NCBI GenBank assembly: GCA_036501535.1 | Contig: DASYAE010000021.1 | Coordinates: 99,882 to 163,881 of the forward strand | Length of the DNA: 64,000 nt | Reading direction: 5' to 3' | Origin: DASYAE01 sp036501535 | GTDB taxonomy: Bacteria; Actinomycetota; Actinomycetes; Streptomycetales; Catenulisporaceae | Shown here: positions 43,646 through 52,581 of the stretch, piece by piece | How the letters are laid out: each line of letters opens with the position of its first letter | Position numbering within the stretch: position 1 is the first letter of the stretch | Translations under genes and position numbers: made by a program | The notes under the pieces: generated by a model | Database searches by the model: none | Told to the model about the DNA's origin: nothing | The model's input: the letters and a program-made list of their open reading frames with translations, nothing else

Positions 43646-44386
43646 CTATTCGCCGCCCTCGACCGCGCCGCCGGCCGCGGGCGGCCGGCCGAAGGCCTGG
43701 CTGATCGAGCCTCCCGGATCCGCGGCGATGCTCTGGATCCCCTTCACGCCGGTCTTCGCGCCCGAGGTCGCGGCGGCGGCGGCCGAGGAGAGTGAGAAGC
43801 CGGACTGCACGCCCAGCGCGTCGCCGAGCAGTTGGGTGGCGACGTTCGCCGCCGCGCTCTTGGCGGCGTCGAACAGCGGACCCAGCAGAACCTGCTCGAT
43901 GTAGTTCGTGATCTGCTTCTCGGCCTGGTCCACGATCTCGTCGAGGATGCCGTCGGTCACCGCCGCCTCGGCCGGGATGGCCGCCTCGGATCCGCCGAAG
44001 GTGAACGCGGCCGCCACCTGGTCGCCGAGGATCTCCGCGGCCAGGATCCCGATCTGGGTGATGCACGCCGTCTTCATCCCGACCACGACGTCCGCTCCCA
44101 CCTCCAGGGCGTCGGCCAGCAGATCCAGACCCTTGATGACGTCGGGCAGGTGCTTGCCCGCCAGCATCGACCAGAACCTGTTGAACTCCTGCAACGTCTC
44201 GGAGTCGTTCGACTGGAGCATCGAGTCGATCGTCTGCAGCGCGTTCCCGTGCTTGTCGCCCAACGTCCCGGAGATGTTCCGCAGGTCCGAGGCCGCGTCC
44301 CGCAACTGGTCCTCGTCGATGTTCGGCCAGTTGAAGCCGAGCATGTTGAGCACCCACGACAGCTCCGACGGAAGCATGATCGCCAT
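43646..44386 (-). CDS. WXG100-like (CpnT N-terminal type) protein of the toxin locus
   Basis: 246 residues. WPNIDEDQLRDAASDLRNIS, FNRFWSMLAGKHLPDVIKGL and VVVGMKTACITQIGILAAEI follow the alpha-helical WXG100-like domain at the N-terminus of CpnT-type secreted proteins (residues 15-130). The second half has helices with GPLFDAAKSAAANVATQLLG and a Gly/Pro-rich tail. It is probably a type VII secretion partner or chaperone for the RHS toxin 56 nt downstream. No ESX ATPase gene is in the window. A strong terminator lies upstream. Confidence 0.7.
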   Translation of the reverse strand: MAIMLPSELSWVLNMLGFNWPNIDEDQLRDAASDLRNISGTLGDKHGNALQTIDSMLQSNDSETLQEFNRFWSMLAGKHLPDVIKGLDLLADALEVGADVVVGMKTACITQIGILAAEILGDQVAAAFTFGGSEAAIPAEAAVTDGILDEIVDQAEKQITNYIEQVLLGPLFDAAKSAAANVATQLLGDALGVQSGFSLSSAAAAATSGAKTGVKGIQSIAADPGGSISQAFGRPPAAGGAVEGGE

Positions 44387-44481
44387 CCGAGACCTCCCCC
44401 GAGATCAGGACCCTCACCCTCTTCGGCAGGCTATCAGGCCGCTTCGTCGAGTGACAAGGCATCAGCTTTCGGTCATCGACG

Positions 44482-44536
44482 CGCCTCGTCCCGGCGCCGG
44501 CCGACCTGGATCGGTCGGCCGGGCCGGGACGAGGCG
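44482..44536 (-). terminator. Strong hairpin terminator after the double-CBM2 hydrolase
   Basis: 24-bp stem (44482-44506 with 44513-44536) with one bulged base and a 6-nt loop, 18 nt beyond the hydrolase stop. Confidence 0.75.
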
Positions 44537-44553
44537 GAGACGTCCGTTCCCTG

Positions 44554-46698
44554 CTACGTCGAGCAGGTCAGGTTACTGAGGGTCGTCGGCGCGGTGCCGC
44601 TGCCCAGCAGGCCGAAGGTGGTGTTGCCGCCTGCTGCGATCGAGCCGTTGTAGCTGAGGTTCGCCACACTGACCGCGGCTCCGGTTTGGGTCTCGGTCGC
44701 GTTCCAGATCTGGCTTATGGTCTGCGAGCCGGGCCACGAGTAGCCGACCTTCCAGTCGCTGATCGCGCCGGTGCCGCCGTTGCTCACGGTGAAGCCGAGC
44801 TGGAAGCCGCCGCTCCACGAGTTGGTCACCGACCAGCTCACCGTGCAGCCGTTCGACCCGCTCGGGTTGGAGCTCGGCGAGGCGGACGGGGACGCGGAGT
44901 GTGAAGGCGAGGACGACGGCGACGAGGACGGCGAAGTCGACGGCGAGGCCGAGTGCGTCGGGGAGGCCGACGCGCTGGCCGACGGCGAGCCGCTCGGGGC
45001 GGTGCCGCTGCCCTTGGCCAGCACGACCACGGACTCGGCCGGCACGGAGACCGAACTGCTCGCTGTCGAGGTCGCCACACTCGGGTTGGCCGCGCTGTAC
45101 GTGTACTGCGTCTCCGAGGAGCTGGTGATGCCCAGGCTGGAGGTGCTGATCGTGTAAGCGTTCGACGGGTCGGCGTTGACCAGCATCACGTCGTAGCCGC
45201 CGCCGGGCAGGTTCGAGTAGTAGCCGTAGATGTTCGGCGTCGCCACGTTCAGCGTGCCGACCTTGGCGCCCTTCACCGCGAGCATCGAGGCGAGTTCGTA
45301 CCCGTAGTAGGGCGCGTAAGGCGTGTCCACTGTCGGCTCGCCGCTGGTCGCCGAGGAGAACATGCCGAAGTCGGCGGTCGGGGTGCCGTAGTTGTGCACG
45401 TCCCACCAGTCGACGCTCTGCGCGCCGAAGGACAGCCATTCCAGGTCGTTGGCCGCCGCGTAGAGCGCGCCGACCGGCTCCTCGTTCCACTCGTTCGTGG
45501 TCTGCGAGATGTTGGTCTCGCCGACCACGAAGTACGCACTCGGGTCATAGGTGGACAGCGCGAGGTGGATCTCGGCGGCCGCCGCCGGGATGTTGTCCAC
45601 CGACTCCATGATCGACTGCACGTTCTCGGTCGGCAGCCCGTTGAACGGGTACCAGTGCACGTCGGCGCAGTTGATGTCGGCCGCGTCGGCCTGCAGGATC
45701 GTGTCGTTCCAGGTCTGATAGTCGGTCACCCCGGAGCCGGGGGCGAGGTTGCCGTCCATGCCGTAGTCGTAGCAGACCTGCGCGCTCGGGCTGGCCGACT
45801 TGATGGCCTGCATGTACGGCAGCGCGTTGGACGCGTACGACGTCGCGGTGTGCGGGTTCGCATGGTTGTCGATCTCCCAGGACCCGTACTCCTCGTTGCC
45901 GATCTCCCACAGCGACACGCCCTCGCCGGAGGTCGCCGACTGGGTGGCCCAGGCCCCGGCGTCCGCCGCGGTGTCCGAGCCGTAGTCCACGGTGACGAAC
46001 TTCTGGCCGCCGGTGATCGCGTCGACCTGGCTGGAGTACTGCGCGAAGTCGACCGGGTCGGCCGTGCCCTGATACGTGTTGGGCTGCCAGAGGTAGCCGT
46101 CCGCGTAGGAGCCGCCGGGGTAGCGGATCAGGCCGGTGTCGGCGGCGGACAGGTCGCTGGAGATGGCCGGGTCGGTGAAGTTCGTGTCCCAGGAGGCGGT
46201 GTTGACGCCGAGCGGGTCGAGCGAGCCGGCCAGCGTCGCGCTGCCGGAGCCCTGGGACGGGCCGGTGCAGGTGATCGTCGGGACCGGGTTGGAGGTGCCG
46301 TTGTAGTCGCCGTCGAAGCCGAAGGTGGTGCTGGCGCCGGAGGCCAGGTTCTGGTTGTCGCCGGCCTGGCCGATGGCGTTGACCGAGGTGCCGCTCTGGG
46401 TCACCGTCGAGCTGTACGCGCTGCCTGCGACGACGGTCTGGCCCGCGGTGAAGTTCCAGGTCAGCGTCCAGATGCTAATCGGGTACGGGGCGTTGTTCGT
46501 CACGGTGACGGTGGCCCCGAAGTCGGGCGGGCTGTTCGACGGGGTCTGCCAGGCGATCGTGTAGGCGGCGGAGCAGGCCGCGCCGGTGTCGGCCGGGGCG
46601 CTGCTCGCGCCTAACGCGACCGCGCTGACCGCGGTGCCGGCGGTCAGGACGACGGCCAGGGCGGAGCTGCCCCAGCGTCGGCGGATTCGGATGGTCAT
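44554..46698 (-). CDS. Secreted glycoside hydrolase flanked by two CBM2 modules
   Basis: 714 residues. A signal peptide (1-37, ends SSAPADT) precedes a CBM2-like domain (about 42-145). A clan GH-A-like barrel follows (about 155-500), with GLIRYPGGSYADGYLW, acid/base candidate Glu269 in EIGNEE and nucleophile candidate Glu394 in VVGETN. An arabinofuranosidase-like beta domain, a Ser/Pro/Ala linker of about 50 residues and a second CBM2 end the protein. It resembles GH51/GH39-type enzymes annotated as cellulose-binding proteins; substrate uncertain. AAAGGG precedes ATG 46698. A LacI-type palindrome lies 79 nt upstream. Confidence 0.85.
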   Translation of the reverse strand: MTIRIRRRWGSSALAVVLTAGTAVSAVALGASSAPADTGAACSAAYTIAWQTPSNSPPDFGATVTVTNNAPYPISIWTLTWNFTAGQTVVAGSAYSSTVTQSGTSVNAIGQAGDNQNLASGASTTFGFDGDYNGTSNPVPTITCTGPSQGSGSATLAGSLDPLGVNTASWDTNFTDPAISSDLSAADTGLIRYPGGSYADGYLWQPNTYQGTADPVDFAQYSSQVDAITGGQKFVTVDYGSDTAADAGAWATQSATSGEGVSLWEIGNEEYGSWEIDNHANPHTATSYASNALPYMQAIKSASPSAQVCYDYGMDGNLAPGSGVTDYQTWNDTILQADAADINCADVHWYPFNGLPTENVQSIMESVDNIPAAAAEIHLALSTYDPSAYFVVGETNISQTTNEWNEEPVGALYAAANDLEWLSFGAQSVDWWDVHNYGTPTADFGMFSSATSGEPTVDTPYAPYYGYELASMLAVKGAKVGTLNVATPNIYGYYSNLPGGGYDVMLVNADPSNAYTISTSSLGITSSSETQYTYSAANPSVATSTASSSVSVPAESVVVLAKGSGTAPSGSPSASASASPTHSASPSTSPSSSPSSSPSHSASPSASPSSNPSGSNGCTVSWSVTNSWSGGFQLGFTVSNGGTGAISDWKVGYSWPGSQTISQIWNATETQTGAAVSVANLSYNGSIAAGGNTTFGLLGSGTAPTTLSNLTCST

Positions 46699-46776
46699 GG
46701 GCGCCCTTTCGGGTGGCTGCCGGGAGACTGCGCTGATGTACTGGTCCGGAGCGCGCGGTGGGGCCGGCAGACGTCT

Positions 46777-46792
46777 TATTGACCGGTTAAGT
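46777..46792. promoter_or_regulatory. LacI-type operator, copy A
   Basis: TATTGACCGGTTAAGT, read on the other strand as ACTTAACCGGTCAATA. It shares the AACCGGT core with the copies at 49190 and 50479. It sits upstream of the double-CBM2 hydrolase. Confidence 0.55.
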
Positions 46793-46906
46793 CGCGGCGA
46801 TGCTATGGCGGGCCGGACAGAAGTCAAGCGGCTGCGGAAGCCGGCGGCGGGGCCGCTCCGCGAGGGCGGCCCGGTCCTCGGCTTTTCCGCCGGCCCGGAC
46901 ACGAGA

Positions 46907-46946
46907 CCGCCGCGGCGCGTGTGAAAGCTTGCACACGCCGCGGCGG
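46907..46946 (-). terminator. Hairpin terminator after the GH5-like gene
   Basis: 15 paired bases (46907-46923 with 46932-46946) with a 2-nt bulge and an 8-nt loop, 27 nt beyond the stop of the GH5-like gene. Confidence 0.65.
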
Positions 46947-46972
46947 CCGCCTGGCCGGATCCGGCCGGGCTC

Positions 46973-48907
46973 TCAGCCCTCCAACTTCAGCACCCTGACG
47001 CCGAACGGCGGGATGGTGACCGTGTCCTGGCCCTGCGGCAGGCTGCCGGCCGCCAGCGCCGGCTTGACCTCGAGCGCCTCGTCGGCCTGGCTGACCAGCC
47101 AGGCGTAGCGGGTGCCGTCCTGGTGCACCATCAGGTCCGCGGCCACCCGCGGGTCCTCCACCCGGACCGGCCGGACCACCCCGGCCACCTCGGCCAGCGC
47201 GTCGTAGAGGTCCCGGGTCGGCTCCGGGTTGACCCGGGGCGTGCCGGAGGCCATGTGCTCGATCGGGTAGGTGCAGAAGACCATCGCGCCGCGCCCGACC
47301 CGGCGCACCAGCAGCGCCGGCCGGCCCTGCCCGTCGACCGCGACCACCTCGGCCTCGCGCGGCTCGACCGGCAGCATGGCCCGGCTGTAGGGCCGCGGCG
47401 CGGTGCGGAAGGCCAGCCGGGTGCCGGCGGCCAGCGGCCCGAAGTCGCGGGTGAAGGAGAATTCGAACCCTTCCTCGGGCGCCTCGTCCACCAGCCCGTA
47501 GGACAGCTGGTGTTCGAACCCGAAGACGTCGTTCAGCGCGTTGTGCCAGGACCCGCGCTGGTTCATGTGCGGGCCGCAGCAGTAGGACGCGTACACGGTC
47601 GCGCCCCGCTCGGCCAGCGCGGTCAGCTCGCGCCAGGTCGGGCTGAGCAGCTGCTTGGTGGACGGGACCAGGTAGAGCCTCGCGTCCGGGGCGCCGGGCG
47701 CCTGCGCCGGCCTGATGCCGTCACTCTCCCGCAGCACCGCGACCGGCAGGTCCGCCAGCCGCGCCGCGATGTAGGCCTGGCGCAGCGTCTCGTGCAGCGT
47801 GGAGCCGTCGGTGGGCTCGGTGAACGGGTACTGGGTGTCGAGGAACGAAGAGACCACCAGCGCCGTCTGCGCGTCGGAGCGGCGCAGCCGGGCGATGTCG
47901 ACCTCGCCGAGCAGCCGGGAGAACTCGCGCAGCTCCAGCAGCTGGGGCTTGGGCGTCCCGGCGGTGTCGGTCAGCCCGAAGTGCAGCTCGAAGGCGTGGT
48001 GCCGGTACGGGTCCTGATGTTCGAGCCCGTCGAAGTCGGTGTTGTTCCAGGCGCCCCAGCCGGTCGCCCCGGCCAGCAGCGAGTTGTGCAGCACCTGCCG
48101 GTAGAAGTGCGCCGCGTTGGCATGCGAGGCGAAGTCGGAGGTGAGCCCGAACTCCTCCAGCACCACCGGCCGGTCGAAGCCGCCGGCCAGCTCGCAGATC
48201 CAGGCCGCCGCGTAGTGCTGGCGCACCCGGTCGTCGCCCATCGGGTAGCAGTGCGGGCCGAGGAAGTCGCACAGCCGGGCCTGGTCGCGCAGCCGGAACC
48301 CGTTGTCCCGCCCGGTGACCTCCAGCCCCCAGGCGCCGTCGCCGAGGGAGACCGGCTGGTGCGCGCCCGCCTCGCGCAGCGCGCTGATCACCAGCTGGGC
48401 CCAGGCGGCGACCGCCTCGTGCGGGGCCGGGCCGCCGTACAGCGGCATCTCGTTGGTCAGCAGCCACGCGGCCACCGCCGGGTGCCCGGCGTAGCGGTGC
48501 GCCATCTCGCCGGCGAACCAGGCCTGCCGGGCGACCATCCACACGTCCTGGTACAGGTCCCGGTCGCCGCGCCAGGCCGGGTCCCAGTTCTCCCCGGACA
48601 TGTGCCCGACGAACAGGGTCGGGATCGTGGCCATGCCGAGCTCGGCGTGCAGGTCGAGGAAGACCGCGAAGGCCTCGGCCGCCTTCTCGTCGATCCGGTC
48701 CGGCTCGGGCATGAAGTCCGGCCAGTAGAAGAACGAGCGGGTGAACCCGAGCCCGTGCTCGCGCAGCACGGCCAGCTCGTCCCGCACGAGCTGCGGGTCG
48801 AAGGTGCGCCACATGAGCGGGCCGCCGGCCCGGGACCAGAAGTTGGCGCCGATCCACTGTGCGCCGGGTTCGCGCAGGCCGGGCAGCCGGGGGGAGGGGC
48901 GGTGCAT
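46973..48907 (-). CDS. GH5-like glycoside hydrolase (beta-mannanase/glucanase type)
   Basis: 644 residues, no signal peptide. The barrel (1-370) has LLTNEMPLYG with acid/base Glu153 and VVLEEFGL with nucleophile Glu252, the GH5 arrangement. NFWSRAGGPLMWRTFDP opens it. The C-terminal 250 residues look like a beta-galactosidase trimerisation/GATase-like domain and a final beta domain (VTIPPFGVRVLKL). It is probably intracellular, cutting imported mannosides or glucosides. ATG 48907 follows GAGG by 9 nt. Operator B lies on its promoter side. Confidence 0.82.
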   Translation of the reverse strand: MHRPSPRLPGLREPGAQWIGANFWSRAGGPLMWRTFDPQLVRDELAVLREHGLGFTRSFFYWPDFMPEPDRIDEKAAEAFAVFLDLHAELGMATIPTLFVGHMSGENWDPAWRGDRDLYQDVWMVARQAWFAGEMAHRYAGHPAVAAWLLTNEMPLYGGPAPHEAVAAWAQLVISALREAGAHQPVSLGDGAWGLEVTGRDNGFRLRDQARLCDFLGPHCYPMGDDRVRQHYAAAWICELAGGFDRPVVLEEFGLTSDFASHANAAHFYRQVLHNSLLAGATGWGAWNNTDFDGLEHQDPYRHHAFELHFGLTDTAGTPKPQLLELREFSRLLGEVDIARLRRSDAQTALVVSSFLDTQYPFTEPTDGSTLHETLRQAYIAARLADLPVAVLRESDGIRPAQAPGAPDARLYLVPSTKQLLSPTWRELTALAERGATVYASYCCGPHMNQRGSWHNALNDVFGFEHQLSYGLVDEAPEEGFEFSFTRDFGPLAAGTRLAFRTAPRPYSRAMLPVEPREAEVVAVDGQGRPALLVRRVGRGAMVFCTYPIEHMASGTPRVNPEPTRDLYDALAEVAGVVRPVRVEDPRVAADLMVHQDGTRYAWLVSQADEALEVKPALAAGSLPQGQDTVTIPPFGVRVLKLEG

Positions 48908-49309
48908 CGATGGGGACCTCGCTATTCTCGTGGCGCCGCGGTCGGCGCCGGGTCCGGCGCTGTGTCGACGGGCGCTGATTCGATGCGCTCGGCGGGAGCG
49001 CTGCCCTGGGATCGGTGCTCTGGTCGGTGCCGCGGTGAAGGGGCGCCGCGGTGACGGGGTGTCAGGCGGGCGCGGTCCGCGGGTCCCGGGCGGTCCGTGC
49101 TCGTCGGCTCGGCCGCCTCGGTTCGCCCGGTGCGGCGCACGGGCGGCGGCCCGGTCGCAGCGGGCGCGCCGCCGGGGGAACAGCCAAGCACTATACCGGT
49201 TTAGTGTCAATCGTCTCCGACTCGCTGCGGCAACCGGGCGCGGTGGTCCGGGCCGTCGGCCGTACACTGCGGAGGCAGGAGGCAACGGACCGGAGGAGGA
49301 GTTCGCCAC
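48908..49309. other. 402-bp divergent regulatory gap
   Basis: Between the GH5-like gene and the LacI gene. It holds operator B and, on the minus strand, a TTGACA (49205-49210) directly abutting the operator. This would give a leader of roughly 270 nt. Nothing else recognisable is present; open frames here have no family pattern. Confidence 0.5.
49190..49205. promoter_or_regulatory. LacI-type operator, copy B
   Basis: ACTATACCGGTTTAGT, one mismatch from a perfect palindrome. The minus-strand order TTGACA then palindrome is the same as at copy C, pointing to the GH5-like gene as the target. Confidence 0.65.
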
Positions 49310-50323
49310 GTGCGGCGGCCGACGATCGCTGACATCGCGCAGCGCGCTGGGGTGACGAAGGCGGCGGTCTCCTTCGCCCTGAACGACCAGCCGGGCGTCT
49401 CGCCGGCCACCCGGGCCCGGATCCTGCAGATCGCCCAGGAGATCGGCTGGCAGCCCAACAGCGCCGCGCGGGCCCTGTCCGACGGCCGGGCGGGCGCCTT
49501 CGGCCTGGTCATCGACCGGCCGGCCGGGTTCCTCGGGGCCGAGCCGTGGTTCATCCAGCTGATGGTGGGCATCCAGAGCGAGCTCGCCGCGGCGCACACC
49601 GCGCTGCTGTTCACCGTGGCCGAGGACAAGCAGGCCGAGATCGAGCTCTACCGGCGCTGGTGGGGCCAGCGCCGGGTGGACGGCGTGCTCGTGGTCGACG
49701 TCCGGCTCGACGACGCGCGTATCCCGGTGCTCAAGGAGCTCGGCGTGCCGGCCGTCGCGATCGGTCCGGCGCAGTCCGCGGGCGGCCTGGTCACGGTCTC
49801 GACCGACGACGGCGCGGGTGCCCGCACGGTGGTGCAGCACTTCGCGCGGCTGGGCCACGAGCGGATCGCGCACGTCACGGGTATGGCCGACCTCTGGCAT
49901 ACCCGCGAGCGCACCGGCGCGCTGCGGGACGAGGCCCGGGCGGTCGGCATCGAGGCGGTCTCGGTGCCCGCCGACTACACCGCGGAGGGCGGCGCACAGG
50001 CCACCACCCGGCTGCTGCGCCGGCGCACCCCGCCGACCGCGATCCTCTACGACAACGACCTGATGGCCGTCTCCGGGCTCGGCGCGGCGCAGCGGCTCGG
50101 CGTCGACGTGCCTGATCAGCTCTCCATTGCCGCGTGGGAGGACTCAGTCCTCTGCCGCCTCGTGCACCCGTCGCTGACCGCGCTGACGCACGACGTGGTG
50201 GCGTACGGCGCGCACGCGGCGCGCAGCCTGCTCGATCTGCTCTCCGGCAGCTCGCCCGGCGACCAGGCCGAGCCGGCGCCGGTGCTGACCGTGCGGGAGT
50301 CGACGGCGGCGCCCGCCGCCTGA
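49310..50323 (+). CDS. LacI family transcriptional regulator
   Basis: 337 residues. The helix-turn-helix TIADIAQRAGVTKAAVSFAL (5-24) and hinge helix NSAARALSDGRAGAFGLVI are followed by a sugar-binding periplasmic-like domain with GVLVVDVRLDD, HFARLGHERIAHVTG and YDNDLMAVSGL. GTG 49310 has GGAGGAGGAG 8 nt upstream. It probably represses the flanking hydrolases and importer through the AACCGGTT palindromes, released by an oligosaccharide. Confidence 0.92.
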   Translation: MRRPTIADIAQRAGVTKAAVSFALNDQPGVSPATRARILQIAQEIGWQPNSAARALSDGRAGAFGLVIDRPAGFLGAEPWFIQLMVGIQSELAAAHTALLFTVAEDKQAEIELYRRWWGQRRVDGVLVVDVRLDDARIPVLKELGVPAVAIGPAQSAGGLVTVSTDDGAGARTVVQHFARLGHERIAHVTGMADLWHTRERTGALRDEARAVGIEAVSVPADYTAEGGAQATTRLLRRRTPPTAILYDNDLMAVSGLGAAQRLGVDVPDQLSIAAWEDSVLCRLVHPSLTALTHDVVAYGAHAARSLLDLLSGSSPGDQAEPAPVLTVRESTAAPAA

Positions 50324-50709
50324 CGGCTCCGGGCGCCGGCCGCAGACCGCTGCGACGCCGAGTGGTTCACCGTGAAAGTTGCACGGCCGGCGTGATTCTC
50401 CGGACGGCCTCGCGGCCGAGCGCCGCGCGTTCCGCCGCCGGCGGTGAAGCGCTTACCGGGCGCGTCGAAACCCTTGACACTTAACCGGTTCAGTGGCAGC
50501 ATCCCACAGCACCGAACCACCGAGTGCCGCGTCCGCTGTCGGATAACCGCACGTCACAAGGCCCTCCACGGCGGTGCGCAGGGTCTTTCGGCCAGGAACG
50601 GGCCGGTCGCGGCGGACCGCCGGCAGCGCGTCGGCGAACCGGCGCGTCCACGAGAACCCCCGCACAGGCTCACCCCACGACCCTCCCGGTGAAGCGAGGC
50701 ATGACGACG
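50324..50709. other. 386-bp gap with importer promoter
   Basis: The first part has separated complementary GC-rich segments (near 50333 and 50383) that could end the LacI message. The middle carries a promoter and operator C. A leader of about 200 nt precedes the binding-protein gene, in which I see no further element. Confidence 0.5.
50474..50502 (+). promoter_or_regulatory. Importer promoter with LacI-type operator, copy C
   Basis: TTGACA (50474-50479) with a CAGCAT -10 candidate 17 nt later (50497-50502). The palindrome ACTTAACCGGTTCAGT (50479-50494) fills the spacer, a classic repressor position. It is the most symmetrical of the three copies. Confidence 0.7.
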
Positions 50710-52407
50710 ATGAGCGAACCCCGGCGGGCCCGTCCCGCCGAGCAGAAGAGAATGGCACTGCTGTCGAGGGCACTGCCGGTCCTCCTGCTGGCCGCCACCA
50801 CGGCGGCGTGCGGCAGCTCGGGCTCCGGCGGCACCTCCGGCCCGAACGGCGTGGTCACCGTGACGACCGGCGCCGCCAACGCGTTCACGGCGGACTTCAA
50901 TCCGTTCTCCCCGAACGACAACGACCCGACCAACGGCATGATCTACGAGAACCTGTACTACTTCGACACGGTCGACAACAAGCAGGTCGATCCGTGGCTG
51001 GCCACCTCGTACAGCTGGAACTCCACGGGCACCTCGGTCACCTTCCAGCTGCGGCACGGCGTGAAGTGGTCCGACGGCACCGCGTTCACCAGCGCGGACG
51101 TCGTCTTCACCTTCCAGAAGATGATCAGCGAGCCGACCCCGTACAACAACTACAGCCTGCCGATCACCGGGGCGACGGCCGACGGCCAGTACGCTGCGAC
51201 GCTCACGTTCTCCAAGCCGGTCTACAGCGACCTCTACTACATCGCCGGCAAGGTCGACATCCTGCCGCAGCACATCTGGAAATCGGTGACCGACCCGTCC
51301 ACGTTCCTGAACTCCAAGCCGGTCGGCACCGGCGCGTTCGAGGTCTCCAGCGTGACCCCGCAGGTGATGACGTTCACCGCGAACCCGAACTACTACCAGC
51401 CCGGGTATCCGAAGATCAAGACCGTGCGGTTCCTGTCGTACAACGGGAACACCGCCTCGAATGCGGCGATCGAGTCCGGCCAGCTGGACTGGGGCGGCAA
51501 CTACATCCCCAACATCCAGCAGAACTACCTGAGTAAGAACCCGAAGTTCCAGCTGGTCAACATCCCGCTGTCGATCGCGTTCTTCGTGCCGAGCCTGACC
51601 AGCGGGCCGACCGCCCAGCTGCCGGTGCGCGAGGCGATCAGCGAGGCGCTCAACCGCACCTTCATCAGCCAGACCGTCTACGACGGCCAGGCCCCGGCGA
51701 CCAACCCGGAAGCGCTGCTCACACCCAACTTCAGCTCGGTGGTCGCGCCCTCGATGCAGGCGCAGCTGCCCGGCGCGGCGAACGACTCGCAGGCCGAGTC
51801 GACGCTCGAGGCGGCCGGCTACAAGATGGGCTCCGACGGCATCTTCAACGACCCGTCGGGCAACGCGCTCAACGTCACCGTCCAGGTGATCTCCGGATAC
51901 ACCGACTACGTGCAGATCGTGCAGATCGCGCAGCAGGAGCTCAAGTCGGCCGGGATCAACCTGGAGGTGCAGAGCGAGTCGTACCAGCAGTTCACGAACA
52001 ACCAGGACAACGGCGACTTCCAGCTGCTGATCGACAACTTCGGCTACACCCCGAGCGCGTACTCGTACTACTACAACCTGCTCGACAGCGCGGTGGCGCC
52101 CAAGGCGGGCACCGCGGACACCGTGGGCAACTTCGGCAGTTACAAGAACACCAAGGTGGACGACGACCTGGCCACCATCGCCGGGACGAACGACACCTCC
52201 GCCCAGAACACGGCCTTCGCCGACATCGAGCAGCAGTTCGTCAAGGACGAGCCGCTGATCCCGCTGTTCGAGCAGCAGAACGAGCAGGAGTTCAACGGCG
52301 CCAAGATCACCGGCTACCCGACGAAGTCGAACCCTTACGCCTCGGCCGCGATCTACATGCAGCCGGACATCGGCTGGGTGATGATGCGCATCGCGCCGAC
52401 GAGCTGA
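50710..52407 (+). CDS. Family 5 extracellular solute-binding lipoprotein
   Basis: 565 residues. The signal sequence ends at lipobox TAAC (about residue 37) followed by a Ser/Gly linker. VKWSDGTAFTSADVVFTFQKM is the SBP family 5 signature, and DILPQHIWKSV and GTGAFEVSS are also typical. Family 5 binds peptides, nickel or, in several Thermotoga and archaeal systems, cello- and manno-oligosaccharides. The LacI and hydrolase context favours sugars. ATG 50710 has GAGG at 9 nt; ATG 50701 is too close to it. Confidence 0.9.
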   Translation: MSEPRRARPAEQKRMALLSRALPVLLLAATTAACGSSGSGGTSGPNGVVTVTTGAANAFTADFNPFSPNDNDPTNGMIYENLYYFDTVDNKQVDPWLATSYSWNSTGTSVTFQLRHGVKWSDGTAFTSADVVFTFQKMISEPTPYNNYSLPITGATADGQYAATLTFSKPVYSDLYYIAGKVDILPQHIWKSVTDPSTFLNSKPVGTGAFEVSSVTPQVMTFTANPNYYQPGYPKIKTVRFLSYNGNTASNAAIESGQLDWGGNYIPNIQQNYLSKNPKFQLVNIPLSIAFFVPSLTSGPTAQLPVREAISEALNRTFISQTVYDGQAPATNPEALLTPNFSSVVAPSMQAQLPGAANDSQAESTLEAAGYKMGSDGIFNDPSGNALNVTVQVISGYTDYVQIVQIAQQELKSAGINLEVQSESYQQFTNNQDNGDFQLLIDNFGYTPSAYSYYYNLLDSAVAPKAGTADTVGNFGSYKNTKVDDDLATIAGTNDTSAQNTAFADIEQQFVKDEPLIPLFEQQNEQEFNGAKITGYPTKSNPYASAAIYMQPDIGWVMMRIAPTS

Positions 52408-52475
52408 GCTGCCGACCGGAGACAGAAGACAGACACACCAGGAACCAGACAGACGGAGAGCAGCGGTCTCCGGCA

Positions 52476-52510
52476 GGCGCCGCCCCGCGCCGCACTCGCG
52501 GGGCGGCGCC
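52476..52510 (+). terminator. Intercistronic hairpin between binding protein and permeases
   Basis: Perfect 14-bp stem (52476-52489 with 52497-52510) and a 7-nt loop, 68 nt after the binding-protein stop and 71 nt before the permease ATG. It probably attenuates read-through or stabilises the upstream message. Confidence 0.7.
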
Positions 52511-52581
52511 GTGCCGCCTGAAGTCGAGGCAACACACAGCGGCAGCGCCCACTAGGTAAAACAGAGCAAAGGTGTCCGGGA

